From positions 28,608,063 to 28,672,062 of the forward strand of contig CM020619.1 in NCBI GenBank assembly GCA_009829735.1: DNA of 64,000 nucleotides. Direction: 5' to 3'. Both the position numbers and the translations under genes were made by a program. The stretch's first letter is position 1. Each line of letters opens with the position of its first letter. Below are positions 10,866 through 23,377 of this stretch, piece by piece. Source of the stretch: Pyropia yezoensis (taxonomy: Eukaryota; Rhodophyta; Bangiophyceae; Bangiales; Bangiaceae). The notes under the pieces are model-generated. The model was not told the DNA's origin, ran no database searches, and saw nothing but the letters and a program-made list of their open reading frames with translations.

Positions 10866-13313
10866 TCAGTGGGTAGACCCACTGCCCGAGGGAGGCCACT
10901 CACGCGTAAGCGCGTAGACCTCCGTGCTCCACCGGTCGGCAACGTCACGACGGTCGACCACCCGAGTTACCTCGGTGCATAGCTGGACGAGGGTGCTGCG
11001 GCCAGCCTCCACGTCCTCCAGAGCTTTCTGGAGGCGGTCCAGCACGCCACCGAAGCAACGCGCTGACCCAACCAGCGCAGCACCTGGGGGGATATCCCCC
11101 CAGCTAACAGAGAGACCCCCACGCATTGCGCGGGTAACAAGGGCGTCAACGCCTTCATACCAGAGACGGGGACCCCCGTCATGTAGGACAGGGGCGGGAG
11201 GTGACACTGGCGCAGCCAGAGGAGCCACAGGAGCCGACACGGCTACCACCGGAGCCGGTGGCACCTGATACGAGGCCCGGTAGGACCCTACCGAAGGGGC
11301 TCCACCGTAACCACGGCGGTACTCCGCCCGACGACGGGACACCTCACGCTCCCCACCCACAGAGCCCCACTCTCGGGGACGACGGCCAACCGCCGCCGGC
11401 ATCGGGTTACCGAACCACGGAGCAAGGACCTGAAGAGGGTCATGGATAACCATGGGAATACCCAGGTCAGGAACGGCCTCGGTGGACGCCCACCCATGGC
11501 AACTAGGCTCACCCGGCTGAGTACGCCGGACACGCAACGAGTGACGAGGCAAGGGGGAAGCCCCAGCCTGCGGGTCCCGGTACGGGGGAAGGGCCAACAC
11601 CCCAGCCCAGTTCACGGCATCGTGAACAGCCAGCAGGGCTTCGAACTCCCGGGCCAACCCGGTCTTGGCAGCTATCAGATCCACGCCCAACTGCGCGATG
11701 TGCCGACGGACACCCGTCGGAAGATGAAACAGACGACCCTGCCGGCGGACGGACAGCAAGAAGGATGAAGCCTGCCCGAGGGTAACCTCAAGGGTGAAGG
11801 TACCCTGCAACGGGTGGACCGGTCGCGAGGCCAACACACTCCCGAAGTAGCGAAGACAGGAGCCGGTGTCAAACCGGAAAGCAGGGGCGGGTTCCCACCC
11901 CTCCTGCCATAGCGGCGGGCGCACGGGAGTGTATACCGGAGCACGACCGTTGCCGGTCTGCAACGCACACGTTATATCCGTGCGGAACGCATCCGCCATG
12001 ACACCATGGTTACGTCGCCAACTCGACGCCGACTTCAACCCCGCCATGGGCGGGTAGGGAGCCGTCAACGACAGATACGGGGGTACCCCCGGGTAGTAGT
12101 CAAAGTCGGGATACCGACCGGTACGGCTCACCGTCTCCCCAAACGCATCCGGCTCCGCCGCCGCCGCAATCCCCCGAGCACTAGCCGGGTAGTCAATCTC
12201 CCGCGGCAACGCGGGGGCAATCAAGTCGCAGACCCCGAAGTTGGGGTCGAGGTAGACCTCACCCCGTCCCACCCGGGTGCGCCAGAGCTGCGCATGCCGG
12301 TCGTCCGGCTGACTCAGGATCCAATGGTGTTCCACCCGGACCGCGTTCGGCTGGTTGACCAGCCGCACCAACTCCCGCTCCCAGCACGGGTCCACCTTGA
12401 CGCGCCGGGAGGATTCTCCACGGGGATGCACCAGGTGGAAGTCCACCCGCATACGCCCATCGGACTCCATCGACTCTTGCACCGTGAGGCCTCGAACCCG
12501 AGCCACCAAGTCGGACACCGACATGGCGGGTTGACCCGCCGCCACGGCGACGCCGCCACCCAACGGGGCAACCCGGGCAGGACCAGGAAGAATCGGGGGC
12601 GCCGGGGGACGCACCACCGGCAGAGGGGCCGACGTCGGAGATGGACGAGGCCGAGGAGGAAGAAGAAGGGCGGGCGCCCGCCCGGAGTAACTCCCGGTGT
12701 CAACCGCCATGGGAGAAGGAGCGTCTTGACCGCTCGACACCCGCGGCACCGCAGGTATGGTACCGGCGCCGGCACCACCCGTCGGCGTAGCCCCCGCCTC
12801 GGAAGTGGAAGGCACTTGGACAGCCTCCGGAGCCGGAGCCCCGGCCGTGCGGACACCCGCACCGTCTTGACCCACCGCACCGGGTGTCGCACCGCCACCA
12901 CCACCCGCGTCAACGTCGGGACCGCCTCGAGGAGTCACCGCCCGGACACCCGGACCACCTTGCCCAGCCGGAGTCGGCTGCGGGTCGCGACCTCCGCCGC
13001 AGGGCGGACCATCTTGAGGTACCTGCGGTGAACCGGCACCGGCACCAGGCCCCATCCGGGCAGCCGGCAGAGAGGGGGTAGAAGCCGCCACGCGCGGTTG
13101 ACCGCCGGGTTGACCTCCGGCCGACGGCACCGTCGTGCCGCTGCACACGGACGACAGTCCTCCGGCCGACAGACGGACGGACACCGCAGGCCCGTCGTCG
13201 TCAGACGAGCTCACCCCGTAACGCGCGGCGTCGGGACCGACAGGCGCGTCGTCCTCCATCTCCTCCCCGATCAGGAGGTCTTCCTCCTCTTCAAGCACCT
13301 GGGGATAGGACAT
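10866..13313 (-). CDS. Antisense ORF of A-inner, unknown 815-aa protein
   Basis: It lies on the strand opposite gag and pol of its own element, downstream of pol and convergent with it. The ATG at 13,313-13,311 starts MSYPQVLEEEEDLL, the same position as in A-outer. The first ~270 residues are acidic then Pro/Ala/Gly-rich and probably disordered. A more ordered part follows from VARVRGLTVQES on. Landmarks are FGSV near residue 488, RLFHLP near 525, LLAVHDAVNW near 560 and a helical C-terminal stretch (GGVLDRLQKALEDVEAG). No signal peptide, membrane span or known catalytic motif is visible. The conserved core resembles the antisense ORF of family B. It is open throughout in this copy, which argues for selection. 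Antisense extra ORFs are known from some plant Gypsy elements (e.g. Grande), but I do not recognise this protein. Confidence 0.8.
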   Translation of the reverse strand: MSYPQVLEEEEDLLIGEEMEDDAPVGPDAARYGVSSSDDDGPAVSVRLSAGGLSSVCSGTTVPSAGGQPGGQPRVAASTPSLPAARMGPGAGAGSPQVPQDGPPCGGGRDPQPTPAGQGGPGVRAVTPRGGPDVDAGGGGGATPGAVGQDGAGVRTAGAPAPEAVQVPSTSEAGATPTGGAGAGTIPAVPRVSSGQDAPSPMAVDTGSYSGRAPALLLPPRPRPSPTSAPLPVVRPPAPPILPGPARVAPLGGGVAVAAGQPAMSVSDLVARVRGLTVQESMESDGRMRVDFHLVHPRGESSRRVKVDPCWERELVRLVNQPNAVRVEHHWILSQPDDRHAQLWRTRVGRGEVYLDPNFGVCDLIAPALPREIDYPASARGIAAAAEPDAFGETVSRTGRYPDFDYYPGVPPYLSLTAPYPPMAGLKSASSWRRNHGVMADAFRTDITCALQTGNGRAPVYTPVRPPLWQEGWEPAPAFRFDTGSCLRYFGSVLASRPVHPLQGTFTLEVTLGQASSFLLSVRRQGRLFHLPTGVRRHIAQLGVDLIAAKTGLAREFEALLAVHDAVNWAGVLALPPYRDPQAGASPLPRHSLRVRRTQPGEPSCHGWASTEAVPDLGIPMVIHDPLQVLAPWFGNPMPAAVGRRPREWGSVGGEREVSRRRAEYRRGYGGAPSVGSYRASYQVPPAPVVAVSAPVAPLAAPVSPPAPVLHDGGPRLWYEGVDALVTRAMRGGLSVSWGDIPPGAALVGSARCFGGVLDRLQKALEDVEAGRSTLVQLCTEVTRVVDRRDVADRWSTEVYALTREWPPSGSGSTH

Positions 13314-13887
13314 GATAACGGGTGCGGAGTCCCCCGCGCCCACAAGCCGTCGACGGCTACAACCCGGTACGGTGGGATAACCGGGACGAGCCAGGGAAGC
13401 GCGGACACCCGCGCTTATGACCACAAACGGCCACGAGAAGCGCCGCAGGCACGCGGGTCGACCCGCGCCCCACGGGGCTACGACCGCGCTCCACCCAGGC
13501 ACCTGGGCGGGACGGGGCCACCCCCACACACGGGGTAAGCAAAGGGGGGTCACCCCCAACCGCCCCCACGCAACGCGGGCAGCCCCCGCCCCCCACGCAA
13601 TCGTCCACACGAGAGGGGCCCCTCTACCACCAGGCACCTGGTGGCGGATCCGCTTGCACCACCCCTCGGAAAGGGGGGTCGTGAACAAAAACCCGCATCG
13701 GGAAATTAACGGTCCGGAAAACGGATCGTGTGTGTACCACACAAAGGGGGGCACCCCCCTCGGACAACCTCGAAAAGGGGTGTCTGTCGCGACGGGGCGC
13801 AAAGCCCCACCCGACGGGTAAGCAGTCACGCGACCCACTTACATTCGGTAACCCGAATGCAACTCGACCCGAGGACGGGCCGAATCT

Positions 13888-13899
13888 AAGGGGGGGATA
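13888..13899 (+). other. Polypurine tract of A-inner
   Basis: AAGGGGGGGATA lies immediately before the 3' LTR, the usual place for plus-strand priming. The complement is present at the matching place in A-outer next to 1,434. Confidence 0.8.
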
Positions 13900-14262
13900 T
13901 GTAGCAATATGGTTGTCCGTATTGTGACCCTAATATTAGGGGGGCTACTTCTAATCCTTAACTTTCAATTTGAGAGTCCGTACTGGTCACGGTATCTATA
14001 AGTTACGTATGACCAGAGGGACTTGCATCTTGGGGTGGAGGGTAGTTAGTAGTGTCTCCGAGGGTTTATAACGAGGGGGCCGGTGGCGAATCCACCGCCG
14101 GCCAAGGTAGAACAACAAACGCCTCCCATTTGGGCTCCCATCTTGGTCCCGTGGCTTGCGCTCCAAGGACAGCAACCTTGGCCTCCCGGTGACGTTGGTG
14201 CCGATCCCCCTTGGTGAGTGTTCCCTGAGAGTGGACGTGCGACGGATTCCTATTGTGCTACA
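13900..14262 (+). repeat. 3' LTR of A-inner
   Basis: A 363-bp partner of the LTR at 3,440-3,802, with one difference visible. It is followed directly by the target duplication CCGGC. Confidence 0.95.
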
Positions 14263-15223
14263 CCGGCCGGTCCACCCGTTGCAGGGTACCTTCACCCTTG
14301 AGGTTACCCTCGGGCAGGCGTCCTCCTTCTTGCTGTCCGTCCGCCGGCAGGGGCGCCTGTTTCATCTTCCGACGGGTGTCCGTCGGCACATCGCGCAGTT
14401 GGGCGTGGACCTGATAGCTGCCAAGACCGGGTTGGCCCGGGAGTTCGAGGCCCTGCTGGCTGTTCACGATGCCGTGAACTGGGCTGGGGTGTTGGCCCTT
14501 CCCCCGTACCGGGACCCGCAGGCTGGGGCTACCCCCTTGCCTCGTCACTCGTTGCGTATCCGGCGTACTCAGCCGGGTGAGCCTAGTTGCCATGGGTGGG
14601 CGTCCACCGAGGCCGTTCCTGACCTGGGTATTCCCATGGTTATCCATGACCCTCTTCAGGTCCTTGCCCCGTGGTTCGGTAACCCGATACCGGCGGCGGT
14701 TGGCCGTCGTCCCCGAGAGTGGGGCTCTGCGGGTGGGGAGCGTGAGGTGTCCCGTCGTCGGGCGGAGCCCCGCCGGGGTTACGGTGGAGCCCCTTCGGTA
14801 GGGTCCTACCGAGCCTCGTATCAGGTGCCACCGGCTCCGGTGGTAGCCGTGTCGGCTCCTCTGGCTCCTCTGGCTGCGCCAGTGTCCGCTCCCGCCCCTG
14901 TCATACAAGACGGGGGTCCCCGTCTCTGGTATGAGGGCGTTGACGCCCTTGTTGCTCGCGCAATGCGGGAGGGTCTCTCTGTTAGCTGGGGGGATATCCC
15001 CCCAGGTGCTGCGCTAGTTGGGTCAGCGCGTTGCTTCGGTGGTGTGCTGGACCGCCTCCAGAAAGCTCTGGAGGACGTGGAGGCTGGCCGCAGCGCCCTC
15101 GTCCAGCTATGCACCGAGGTAACTCGGGTGATTGACCGTCGTGAGATTGCCGACCGGTGGAGCACGGAGGTATACGCGATTACACGTGAGTGGCCTCCCT
15201 CGGGCAGTGGGTCTACCCACTGA
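14263..15223 (+). pseudogene. Antisense ORF of A-outer, C-terminal part
   Basis: This matches the last ~320 residues of the A-inner antisense ORF, from PVHPLQGTFTLEV through RLFHLP, LLAVHDAVNW and GGVLDRLQKALEDVEAG to the shared end SGSGSTH. It resumes A-outer right after the A-inner insertion. A partial third copy of this tail is at 22,548-22,938, on the right of the N gap. Confidence 0.8.
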
Positions 15224-15677
15224 GGAGCGCTATTGTTAGTGCGGGAGAGGGTCCCGGTGACCCTTATGGTGGCCGGGTAGTAGTGAGTATAAACTCATCC
15301 CCTTTGGGGGCATTGCTTGCCTCTGTTTGCTGCCCTGGGGAGTACCCCTTCTGGCTCAGTGGTGCCTTGCCTCCCGCCCAACTTCTTCCGGTTGGTTCAT
15401 GCTTGGGGAGGTCATCCTCCCTCACTTTGTGTCTTGGCTAGGGGAGGTCATCCTCCCGTGTAAGCCCCCTAGTTACTTCGATATTATCGAAGTTAGCCTT
15501 TACCTTTAAGTTAACTTATTAAGGTTCAGGTTTTACTTAGTTGCCTAAGCTTGGTTCGACTTAGAAACCTAAGTCTGATTTGACTTAGAAACCTAAGTCT
15601 GCCGTAACCATGTCACACCCTACTTAGTAGGTACAAGCCTCACCCCCCAACAGCCGAGGTCGGTGTCGGTTGGGTTG

Positions 15678-18600
15678 TTACAGTAGGCGTCGTCGCCTCA
15701 TGTAAGGCATGAGGAGTTGGCGGGGTACATTCGCCGCCTGTTCCCAGGTGGGTGAGTCGTATCCGACCCACATAACCTTCACGTACCAGGGTCCTGGTAG
15801 GTCCGGGTCGGTGTGTCCGACCACGCTCTCTACTTGGTATGGAATCCCATCCGGTCCCACCGGGTCATCTGACCGGTGGGTTGTAAGAGCTTCATGTAGC
15901 AACCCAGCCGGTACCGGCTGAGGCTGTTCCGGCTTCGGAGCAGGTGTGACATCATTCACACTGATGCGTTGGATCTCCGTATCGGAGTGTAAGATAACAG
16001 AGTGGTCATCTCTGTGGAGAATCTGGTACGGTCCCTTGACCGGTTGCATGAGCTTGTTCCCCCGGAAATTCTGGTGTCTGATGTAGACCCAGTCACCTGT
16101 TATCAGGGTAGCGTTGCGCACCCGTAACCGGGCGTCGAAGTTCTTCTTATATCGAAGTTGTGTTCTGTCAAGGGCACTTTTGAGCTTACGAATCATCCAC
16201 GATAGCTTGGCCAACCAAGCTAGGTGGATACGTTCGGCCGGTCGGCCCTTCGGTGTATCATACCGAGTGCACCTGCCTGGTGGCAGCGTCAGGTTACCGA
16301 CGCCTAGTGGCTTGACCCACTCCAGCGGAGCGATGTTTGTGCTCCGATGTGGCCTGGCATTGTATGCCAGGGTGAGTACGGACAGAAGCCTGTCCCAAGT
16401 GTTCGTGTGCTCGGCCACGTAGCACTGTAGCATCTTGACGATGGTGCGGTTGAACCGCTCTACCTGCCCGTTGGTTTGCGGGTGGTAGTCGGATGCCCGA
16501 CGTGGTTCGATGCCGAACATGCCCAGGACCTTAGTGCAGAATGCTGACGTAAGGTTTGCTCCGTTGTCGGAGAGGAGTTGCTTCATGACTCCGTATGCAC
16601 TGATCCAGTGGTCAACCACTGCGTTCATGATCGTGTATGCCGTATCATTCGGGATGGCTGCCGCTCGTGACAGCTTAGTGAAGCGGTCAGACATGACCAG
16701 GATGTACCTGTTCCCTTCTTCCGTTACCGGAAGTGGCCCGAGTATGTCGATAGCGACTTGCTCGTTGGGCCCATCGGGTGGGAATAGCTTCATGGCAGAC
16801 GCCTGCCTATGTAGACTCATGCGGTTACGCGCACAGGGGTGGCATCCCCGTACGTGGTCGACCACGTCGACGGCCATCGCTGGCCAGTAGAAGAACCTTC
16901 GCATTGCTGCGAACATACGTGAACCCCCCGGGTGTCCGGCTGTAGGGTTCTCGTGTTCTCGTTCCATGACGGCTTGCCGTAAGGACACGGGAACCACGAA
17001 TTGATGTCGTCCATCGGCGGGTGCCCGCCGGTATATGAGTCCGTCTTCGTTCTCGGAGAAGATGCCGGCCGTACCGGCCAGGAGGTTAGCGCGATGACGT
17101 CTACAGTCGTCGTCATTGGCTTGTGCCTCGCGGAAGTCCGCGAGGGTTAGTGGGCATGCTCGGTGTGCCATAGTATGGTCAACCATACCTTGGGTAGCGT
17201 TACCCACCATGCAGACCGGTACCACCGGGATGTCCTCGTCCACCGGGCGGGTATCCCCGCTCGGGGTGTCGAGTCGAGACAATGCGTCTCCGAGATGGTG
17301 GGTTGACCCAGCCTTATACACGGTACGGTAGTCGTGCTCGGCCATTTTTAGCCTCCATCGGGCTAGCCTCCCATGGCTATCGGAATCCTTGTCACCAAGG
17401 TTGAGGAGCCATCGTAGGGGTTCGTGGTCGGACCTCACGATGAACCTGGAGCCCTCCAGGTATGGACGGAGCAGTTGCACTGCCCATATAACTCCGAGGC
17501 ATTCACGCTCGGTGGCACTATAGTTACGCTCAGCCGGGTTGAGTGTCCGGCTGAAGTATCCTACCGGACGTAGGTCCGGGATAACGTTATCGGTACCGAT
17601 CAACGTCTCCCCCTGTAGCAGGGTGCATCCCACTTGGGTGTCGCACGCATCGACATCGATGACGAAGGTACCCCGTCGGTGCGGTAACGCAAGGACGGGT
17701 GGGGATAGTAGGACTCGCTTCAGCGACTCGAATGCCTCCTCTTCGCTAGGCGAAGGGGGTTGGAGTACCTTGGGCAGGGTACTGCTCGTAAGAACCGTTA
17801 ACGGTTTAGCTATCCGAGCGAAGTCCTTGACGAACCGTCGGTATACATTGCACATTCCCAGGAAGCTCTTGAGCTGCGTCTGGGTGTTAGGGAACCGGGC
17901 ATCCCGGAGTGCCCGGGTATTGGCTTCGAGTACCCCTAGTTTACCAGGGGTTATCTGGTGGCCCAGATACTCGACCGTCTGTTGGAAGAAGGCGCTCTTC
18001 TTCAGACGCAGGGTTACCCCGGCGTTCCTCAAGAGGGTGAGTACCTCGTCAACATGTTGCACATGGTCATCCATGTTACGCGAGAAGACGATGACGTCAT
18101 CGAGGTACACTAGGCAGTAACGCCACTTCACCCCCGACAGTATGATGTCGATAGCCCGCTGGAATGTAGCGGGGGCGTTGGACAATCCGAAGGGCATCCT
18201 TAGGAACTCGTACACTCCACTGTGACAAACGAATGCCGTCTTGGGGATATCCTCGTCCGCCACCGGGATCTGCCAGTATCCGGCATTGCAGTCGATGGTG
18301 GTAAACACCGTAGCTTCTCCCAGGGAGTCGATGCATTCATCCATCCTTGGTAAAGGGTATGAGTCCTTCTTGGTAACCAAGTTGAGGCGTCGATAATCGA
18401 TGCAAAACCGAGGGGTTTGATCCTTCTTCGGTACGATAACGACTGGGGCACCCCACTCCGACATCGAAGGTCGTATCACCTTCGCTTCCCTCATCCTCTT
18501 CACTTCTCCATCAACGATCTCTCGTTGCATAGGTCCCGCTCGGTGCGGTTGTGACCGGGCGGGGCGTGCGTCTGGTACGAGGTCAATACGATGTTGGGTT

Positions 18601-19843
18601 GCCCCAATGGTACCCAGGGCTCCGCCTGTCCACATGACGTCATGCTTTCTTAACATCCGTCGTACCCCTTCGGCTACGGAAGGGGGAAGGTGGTCGAGGT
18701 CAGCCTCGGCCAGTGCCTTCAATGCTTCTTGGTCCTTCGGCGGAATATCCGCCGGTAATGATGGTCGACTAGGCTTCCCGTCATCGGGTTGCTGTCGCTC
18801 GGTGGTCTCGGCGACCGCCAGTACTTCAAGTGGGTCCACTTGACCTTCCTTGTCAGGGGTAAGGATATCTCCTTCGTAGAGCTCGGCAATCCCGAGGATA
18901 GTTCCCTTCGGGAGGGTGACTGCCTTACGGCGATAATTCGCCATCACTAGGAGGGACGACCCTCCTGATGGGAGGTCTATGAGACCGTTGGCCATGGTCA
19001 ACCCATGGCGCTTGTACGTCCGCAAGTTGGACTTGACTCGGCAGATGCCTGCGAGGTCACAGTTAACCGGGAGGACTGTGTCCGACAACGGCTCAAAGCG
19101 AGTTCGCTTGGCCACCGAAGTGTCTTCGGCTCGACACTTGCGTACACCTCAGCCAGGTTAACGTGGCTCCCTTGTAGCGTCAGGTCCCTGACGATAGCCG
19201 TGTGTCCTCGCTTCGTCCCGTCGGCTTCTTGAAGCTCGACGGTCCTCCGGCCTGGCCGGATTGCATCAACGTGAACGTCGATGAAGGTGCACCCCAGTAT
19301 GCAGGGCACCGATAGGGTCTCACACACCAGGAAGTCGACTTCCGTGGTGAGTTCCCCGATGGTAACCCGCAGCGACATCGCTGCGGTCGTACGAATGAGG
19401 CGACCATTCGCGTCCTTGATGGTGGGTCCCCGAGTCACTCTGACTCGCGGTTCCACTTGTCCGGGAGGGTATCCTTTCGGATAAGGTTGGGTCCAGCCCC
19501 TGTATCCAGTACAGGGTAGTACGATCGTGTCGACTGGGGGTCAACCCCCAGTGTGGCTGATACCTTGAAGTTCTCCAAGGTGAACAGTACGTGGCCTACC
19601 CCGATATCCGGTGTAGCTCGGGCATCCTGGACAGGGCCCTTGGCTGGTTCAATTTGACGGGGCATCCCGTCCTCTCCTCCCAACCTTGGTGGTTGGTCAT
19701 CAATCCCCTGACGCCGTGTCGTCGGGGCCGGAAGGTGTACCCGGGGGTTGATGCGGCGTCGGCTCAACCGCGCTCTCCGTGGGGCTTTCCCCCGCGGTAC
19801 TCCGGGGTGGCTTGCCTGGGTTACCCCAGCGCCCCCCGGTCAT
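15678..19843 (-). pseudogene. pol: Pol of A-outer, left repeat copy
   Basis: Nearly identical in sequence to the pol at 23,378-27,544 and close to pol of A-inner. It contains protease (DTGA), RT (YLDD), RNase H, integrase (SDNGANL, NGQVERFNRT) and chromodomain parts. Broken, with about two breaks. Because the segment from about 14,852 to 22,047 repeats the segment at 22,548-29,749, this may not be a separate gene copy but an unmerged contig end. Confidence 0.85.
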
Positions 19844-19851
19844 CCTTCCTC

Positions 19852-22035
19852 TTACTCGTTTCCCGCCCTTGGTAGGGTGCTGTCCGCCGGGCGATCCGGC
19901 TGAGGAGGTGCCTCCTCGACGGCCAGTACTCCACCTGGAGCTGGCTGCCTACCCGGTGCGGGTCCGGGTGCTCTGGCGGGATACCCCCCGGTGGATGCCT
20001 TGCGGTGCGCCGCTGCCCGCCGAGACTCCTCGGGGATGAGTGGGCAGGAAGACACCCAGTGCTGGGGATCCCCACACAACATACATCCGGACGTGCCGGT
20101 CCCTCCTTGAGTTCGCATCGGGGTAGCCCCGTAGCTGCGGTTGCCTCCCTCGGACGCCCGAGTGCCTGCTCCCTGGTAGGCCTTGGGTCCTTGGGTCAAC
20201 CGGAACATGGACTCCCCCAACCCGTTGGGTCGGCCCGCAATCTGCGGAGGTGCCTCCGTACGTACTGCCCATGTAGGCAGGGCTGGTAGGGGTTACCCGT
20301 AACCGGGGAGTACCCCGTAGTCCTCACATACGGGACGCGCCGTCCCGTTCCTTCGTTGACCTGGAACTGGGTTCCAGCCGGGGCGATGTACGCTACCGTA
20401 CCGTGCTCATCAATCACCGGCGTCGCCGGTAGCAACAGGTGGCCCTGTTGATCAACTAGAGGTTCATCCTCGCCCGTAGGAGTATGTTCGGTCGCCACCA
20501 GTACTGGTGCGGCCTTACGTTCCACCTTCTCTTGCCTCGGTACCGGGGTAAGACTGGGCTTGCCTCCCTCACCCTTGGGCTTCGGGGCCAAGGCACACTC
20601 CGGGTGTAGAACCCGGTAGGCGTCCCCTAGGGACTTGCACATATGCATCAGTCGACTGAAGTTCGTCCGGGCCGTATTGGCTCCCCGAGCGGATATCCGC
20701 ACGTAGTTGGGTACTCCTGCGAACAGGATGGCTCGTAGCTCCCCTTCTCCGAGGAGCTTCCCCAGCTCGTAGTCGAGCTCTTGGATCCGGCGTCCAAACA
20801 TCTCCTCATCCTCCCAGCTCTGGGCGGTGGCAGTGCGCAGGGCCCGGTAGTGGTCCTCGCACTTGTCCTCACTGAGGTAACTGCTCAGCAGCTCCCTGAG
20901 GATCCCACGGTAATCCATGGGGGTGGCCGCGACCCTCATTCCTGGGCATCGGGGATGCCTGGCGAAGAATGCCTCGCACCCGTTCATCAACAAAGAACGG
21001 GAGGATCTCCAGGGCCAGCCCCTCGTTTGACGACGCCTTGTCTGCGGCTGCCTTGAAGCTAGTCAAGAAGCCGATGACTGCCAACGGACGTCCGTTGGGG
21101 CCCCCGAACATAGGGACTCCCTTCATAAGGGTCTGCATAGAGCGGATCGCTCGGTGCGACGTATTACGCATCGATTCCGATACGGAGGTAGATCGGTCTT
21201 TCAAACGATAACGTTCGGGAGTCAGTACCGACCTGAAGACTTCGTTGACGATCTCCGTGTCAGGTCCTGGATATCCAGTCGCTTAGCCAGTTGATGAGTA
21301 AACTCATCGGACCTCCATCCGCTTCAGTAGGCTCGCAGTTACCTGCGCGGTCATAGCTTTCCACCACTGAAGATGGTACTTCAGGCATCGGCACTTCGGG
21401 AACCCGAGTTGCCTGGCCTCCTTCGTCGTGGGGATACTGTGAGAGGGTACCCCCTCCGCCAATAACCGACTCTCCACCGGCGTAAGTATCCGCCGGGTCG
21501 TGTCCGTGGAGTCCGCTTCGGGTGCTCCGAGCGTATCGCTCCGTGTGGCTACGTTCCAACTCAGCCGACGAGTCGGATCCATACCCCGTTGTGTCCGGGG
21601 GCTGTCCAGGAGTAACAACACCGGGGTTAGCCCTGGTGGACTCCGAAAGTAGTCCGGCCGGTTCGAACCGTACTGGTGTGGGAGGAACACGACGGGGGTC
21701 CCGTCGTGTGGCGTGTTGACATCAACACTGCCATCGCGTCCTCCGTCCGCTCCTGGCGAGCGTCGAGTCCGGAAAACCGGGCCTCGATGCGGGCCAATGA
21801 TGCCATCAGGAATCCCCTGGTGAAGGAGGCGGCGGAGTGAGGTCGGTCGACGACAGTTGAGGCGGGGCCCCCGCCTCCTGCCGTCCGAGCCGTGCCAAAC
21901 GTCGATCCGGCACCTGAGAGCATTGGCGTCTCAATGTTGTCGATCGGGTTCCCGATCTCGGTTCCCGTAGTCACCTCCGGGTCGGCGTCGACGCGATCCG
22001 TCATCTTGAACGTTCCCCGTCTCTTGGGTAGACAT
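19852..22035 (-). pseudogene. gag: Gag of A-outer, left repeat copy
   Basis: This has the same extent as the intact gag at 27,553-29,736 and includes the zinc knuckle CMLCGDPQHWVSSC. It shows several breaks, which crowd toward the N gap, while the right-hand copy is open throughout. That pattern fits poor consensus at a contig end better than ageing of the element. Confidence 0.8.
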
Positions 22036-22047
22036 AGTCACAATCAG

Positions 22048-22547
22048 NNNNNNNNNNNNNNNNNNNNNNNNNNNNNNNNNNNNNNNNNNNNNNNNNNNNN
22101 NNNNNNNNNNNNNNNNNNNNNNNNNNNNNNNNNNNNNNNNNNNNNNNNNNNNNNNNNNNNNNNNNNNNNNNNNNNNNNNNNNNNNNNNNNNNNNNNNNNN
22201 NNNNNNNNNNNNNNNNNNNNNNNNNNNNNNNNNNNNNNNNNNNNNNNNNNNNNNNNNNNNNNNNNNNNNNNNNNNNNNNNNNNNNNNNNNNNNNNNNNNN
22301 NNNNNNNNNNNNNNNNNNNNNNNNNNNNNNNNNNNNNNNNNNNNNNNNNNNNNNNNNNNNNNNNNNNNNNNNNNNNNNNNNNNNNNNNNNNNNNNNNNNN
22401 NNNNNNNNNNNNNNNNNNNNNNNNNNNNNNNNNNNNNNNNNNNNNNNNNNNNNNNNNNNNNNNNNNNNNNNNNNNNNNNNNNNNNNNNNNNNNNNNNNNN
22501 NNNNNNNNNNNNNNNNNNNNNNNNNNNNNNNNNNNNNNNNNNNNNNN
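22048..22547. other. Assembly gap, exactly 500 N
   Basis: A run of 500 N. Such a round number usually marks a scaffold join of unknown size. The sequence to the left ends as the one at 29,749 does, and the sequence to the right starts as the one at about 14,852 does. Confidence 1.
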
Positions 22548-22938
22548 GTCGGCTCCTCTGGCTCCTCTGGCTGCGCCAGTGTCCGCTCCCGCCCCTGTCA
22601 TACAAGACGGGGGTCCCCGTCTCTGGTATGAGGGCGTTGACGCCCTTGTTGCTCGCGCAATGGCGGGAGGGTCTCTCTGTTAGCTGGGGGGATATCCCCC
22701 CAGGTGCTGCGCTAGTTGGGTCAGCGCGTTGCTTCGGTGGTGTGCTGGACCGCCTCCAGAAAGCTCTGGAGGACGTGGAGGCTGGCCGCAGCGCCCTCGT
22801 CCAGCTATGCACCGAGGTAACTCGGGTGATTGACCGGTCGGTGAGATTGCCGACCGGTGGAGCACGGAGGTATACGCGATTACACGTGAGTGGCCTCCCT
22901 CGGGCAGTGGGTCTACCCACTGAGGAGCGCTATTGTTA
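22548..22938 (+). pseudogene. Antisense ORF of A-outer, tail fragment, right repeat copy
   Basis: This repeats 14,852-15,238 with a few differences close to the gap. It covers the last ~120 residues of the family-A antisense ORF. Its left side is lost in the N gap. Confidence 0.75.
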
Positions 22939-23377
22939 GTGCGGGAGAGGGTCCCGGTGACCCTTATGGTGGCCGGGTAGTAGTGAGTATAAACTCATCC
23001 CCTTTGGGGGCATTGCTTGCCTCTGTTTGCTGCCCTGGGGAGTACCCCTTCTGGCTCAGTGGTGCCTTGCCTCCCGCCCAACTTCTTCCGGTTGGTTCAT
23101 GCTTGGGGAGGTCATCCTCCCTCACTTTGTGTCTTGGCTAGGGGAGGTCATCCTCCCGTGTAAGCCCCCTAGTTACTTCGATATTATCGAAGTTAGCCTT
23201 TACCTTTAAGTTAACTTATTAAGGTTCAGGTTTTACTTAGTTGCCTAAGCTTGGTTCGACTTAGAAACCTAAGTCTGATTTGACTTAGAAACCTAAGTCT
23301 GCCGTAACCATGTCACACCCTACTTAGTAGGTACAAGCCTCACCCCCCAACAGCCGAGGTCGGTGTCGGTTGGGTTG

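Larger units (their letters stand above)
3440..14262 (+). mobile_element. Family-A Ty3/Gypsy chromovirus, inner copy (A-inner), looks whole
   Basis: A 10.8-kb element with two 363-bp LTRs, of which I can see one differing base, and a perfect 5-bp target duplication CCGGC (3,435-3,439 and 14,263-14,267). The order is LTR, PBS (3,804-3,821), gag, pol with protease-RT-RNase H-integrase-chromodomain, a convergent antisense ORF, polypurine tract and LTR. gag, pol and the antisense ORF are each open from end to end, so no break is seen. The near-identical LTRs and the nested position make it the youngest insertion in the left half. It is a chromovirus of the Metaviridae-like Ty3 group with an additional antisense gene. 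Confidence 0.95.

Noticed and set aside
10866-13313. The antisense ORF as an envelope or capsid gene of a virus-like element
   Set aside because: No signal peptide, transmembrane span or glycoprotein features, it runs opposite to gag and pol, and a normal gag is present.
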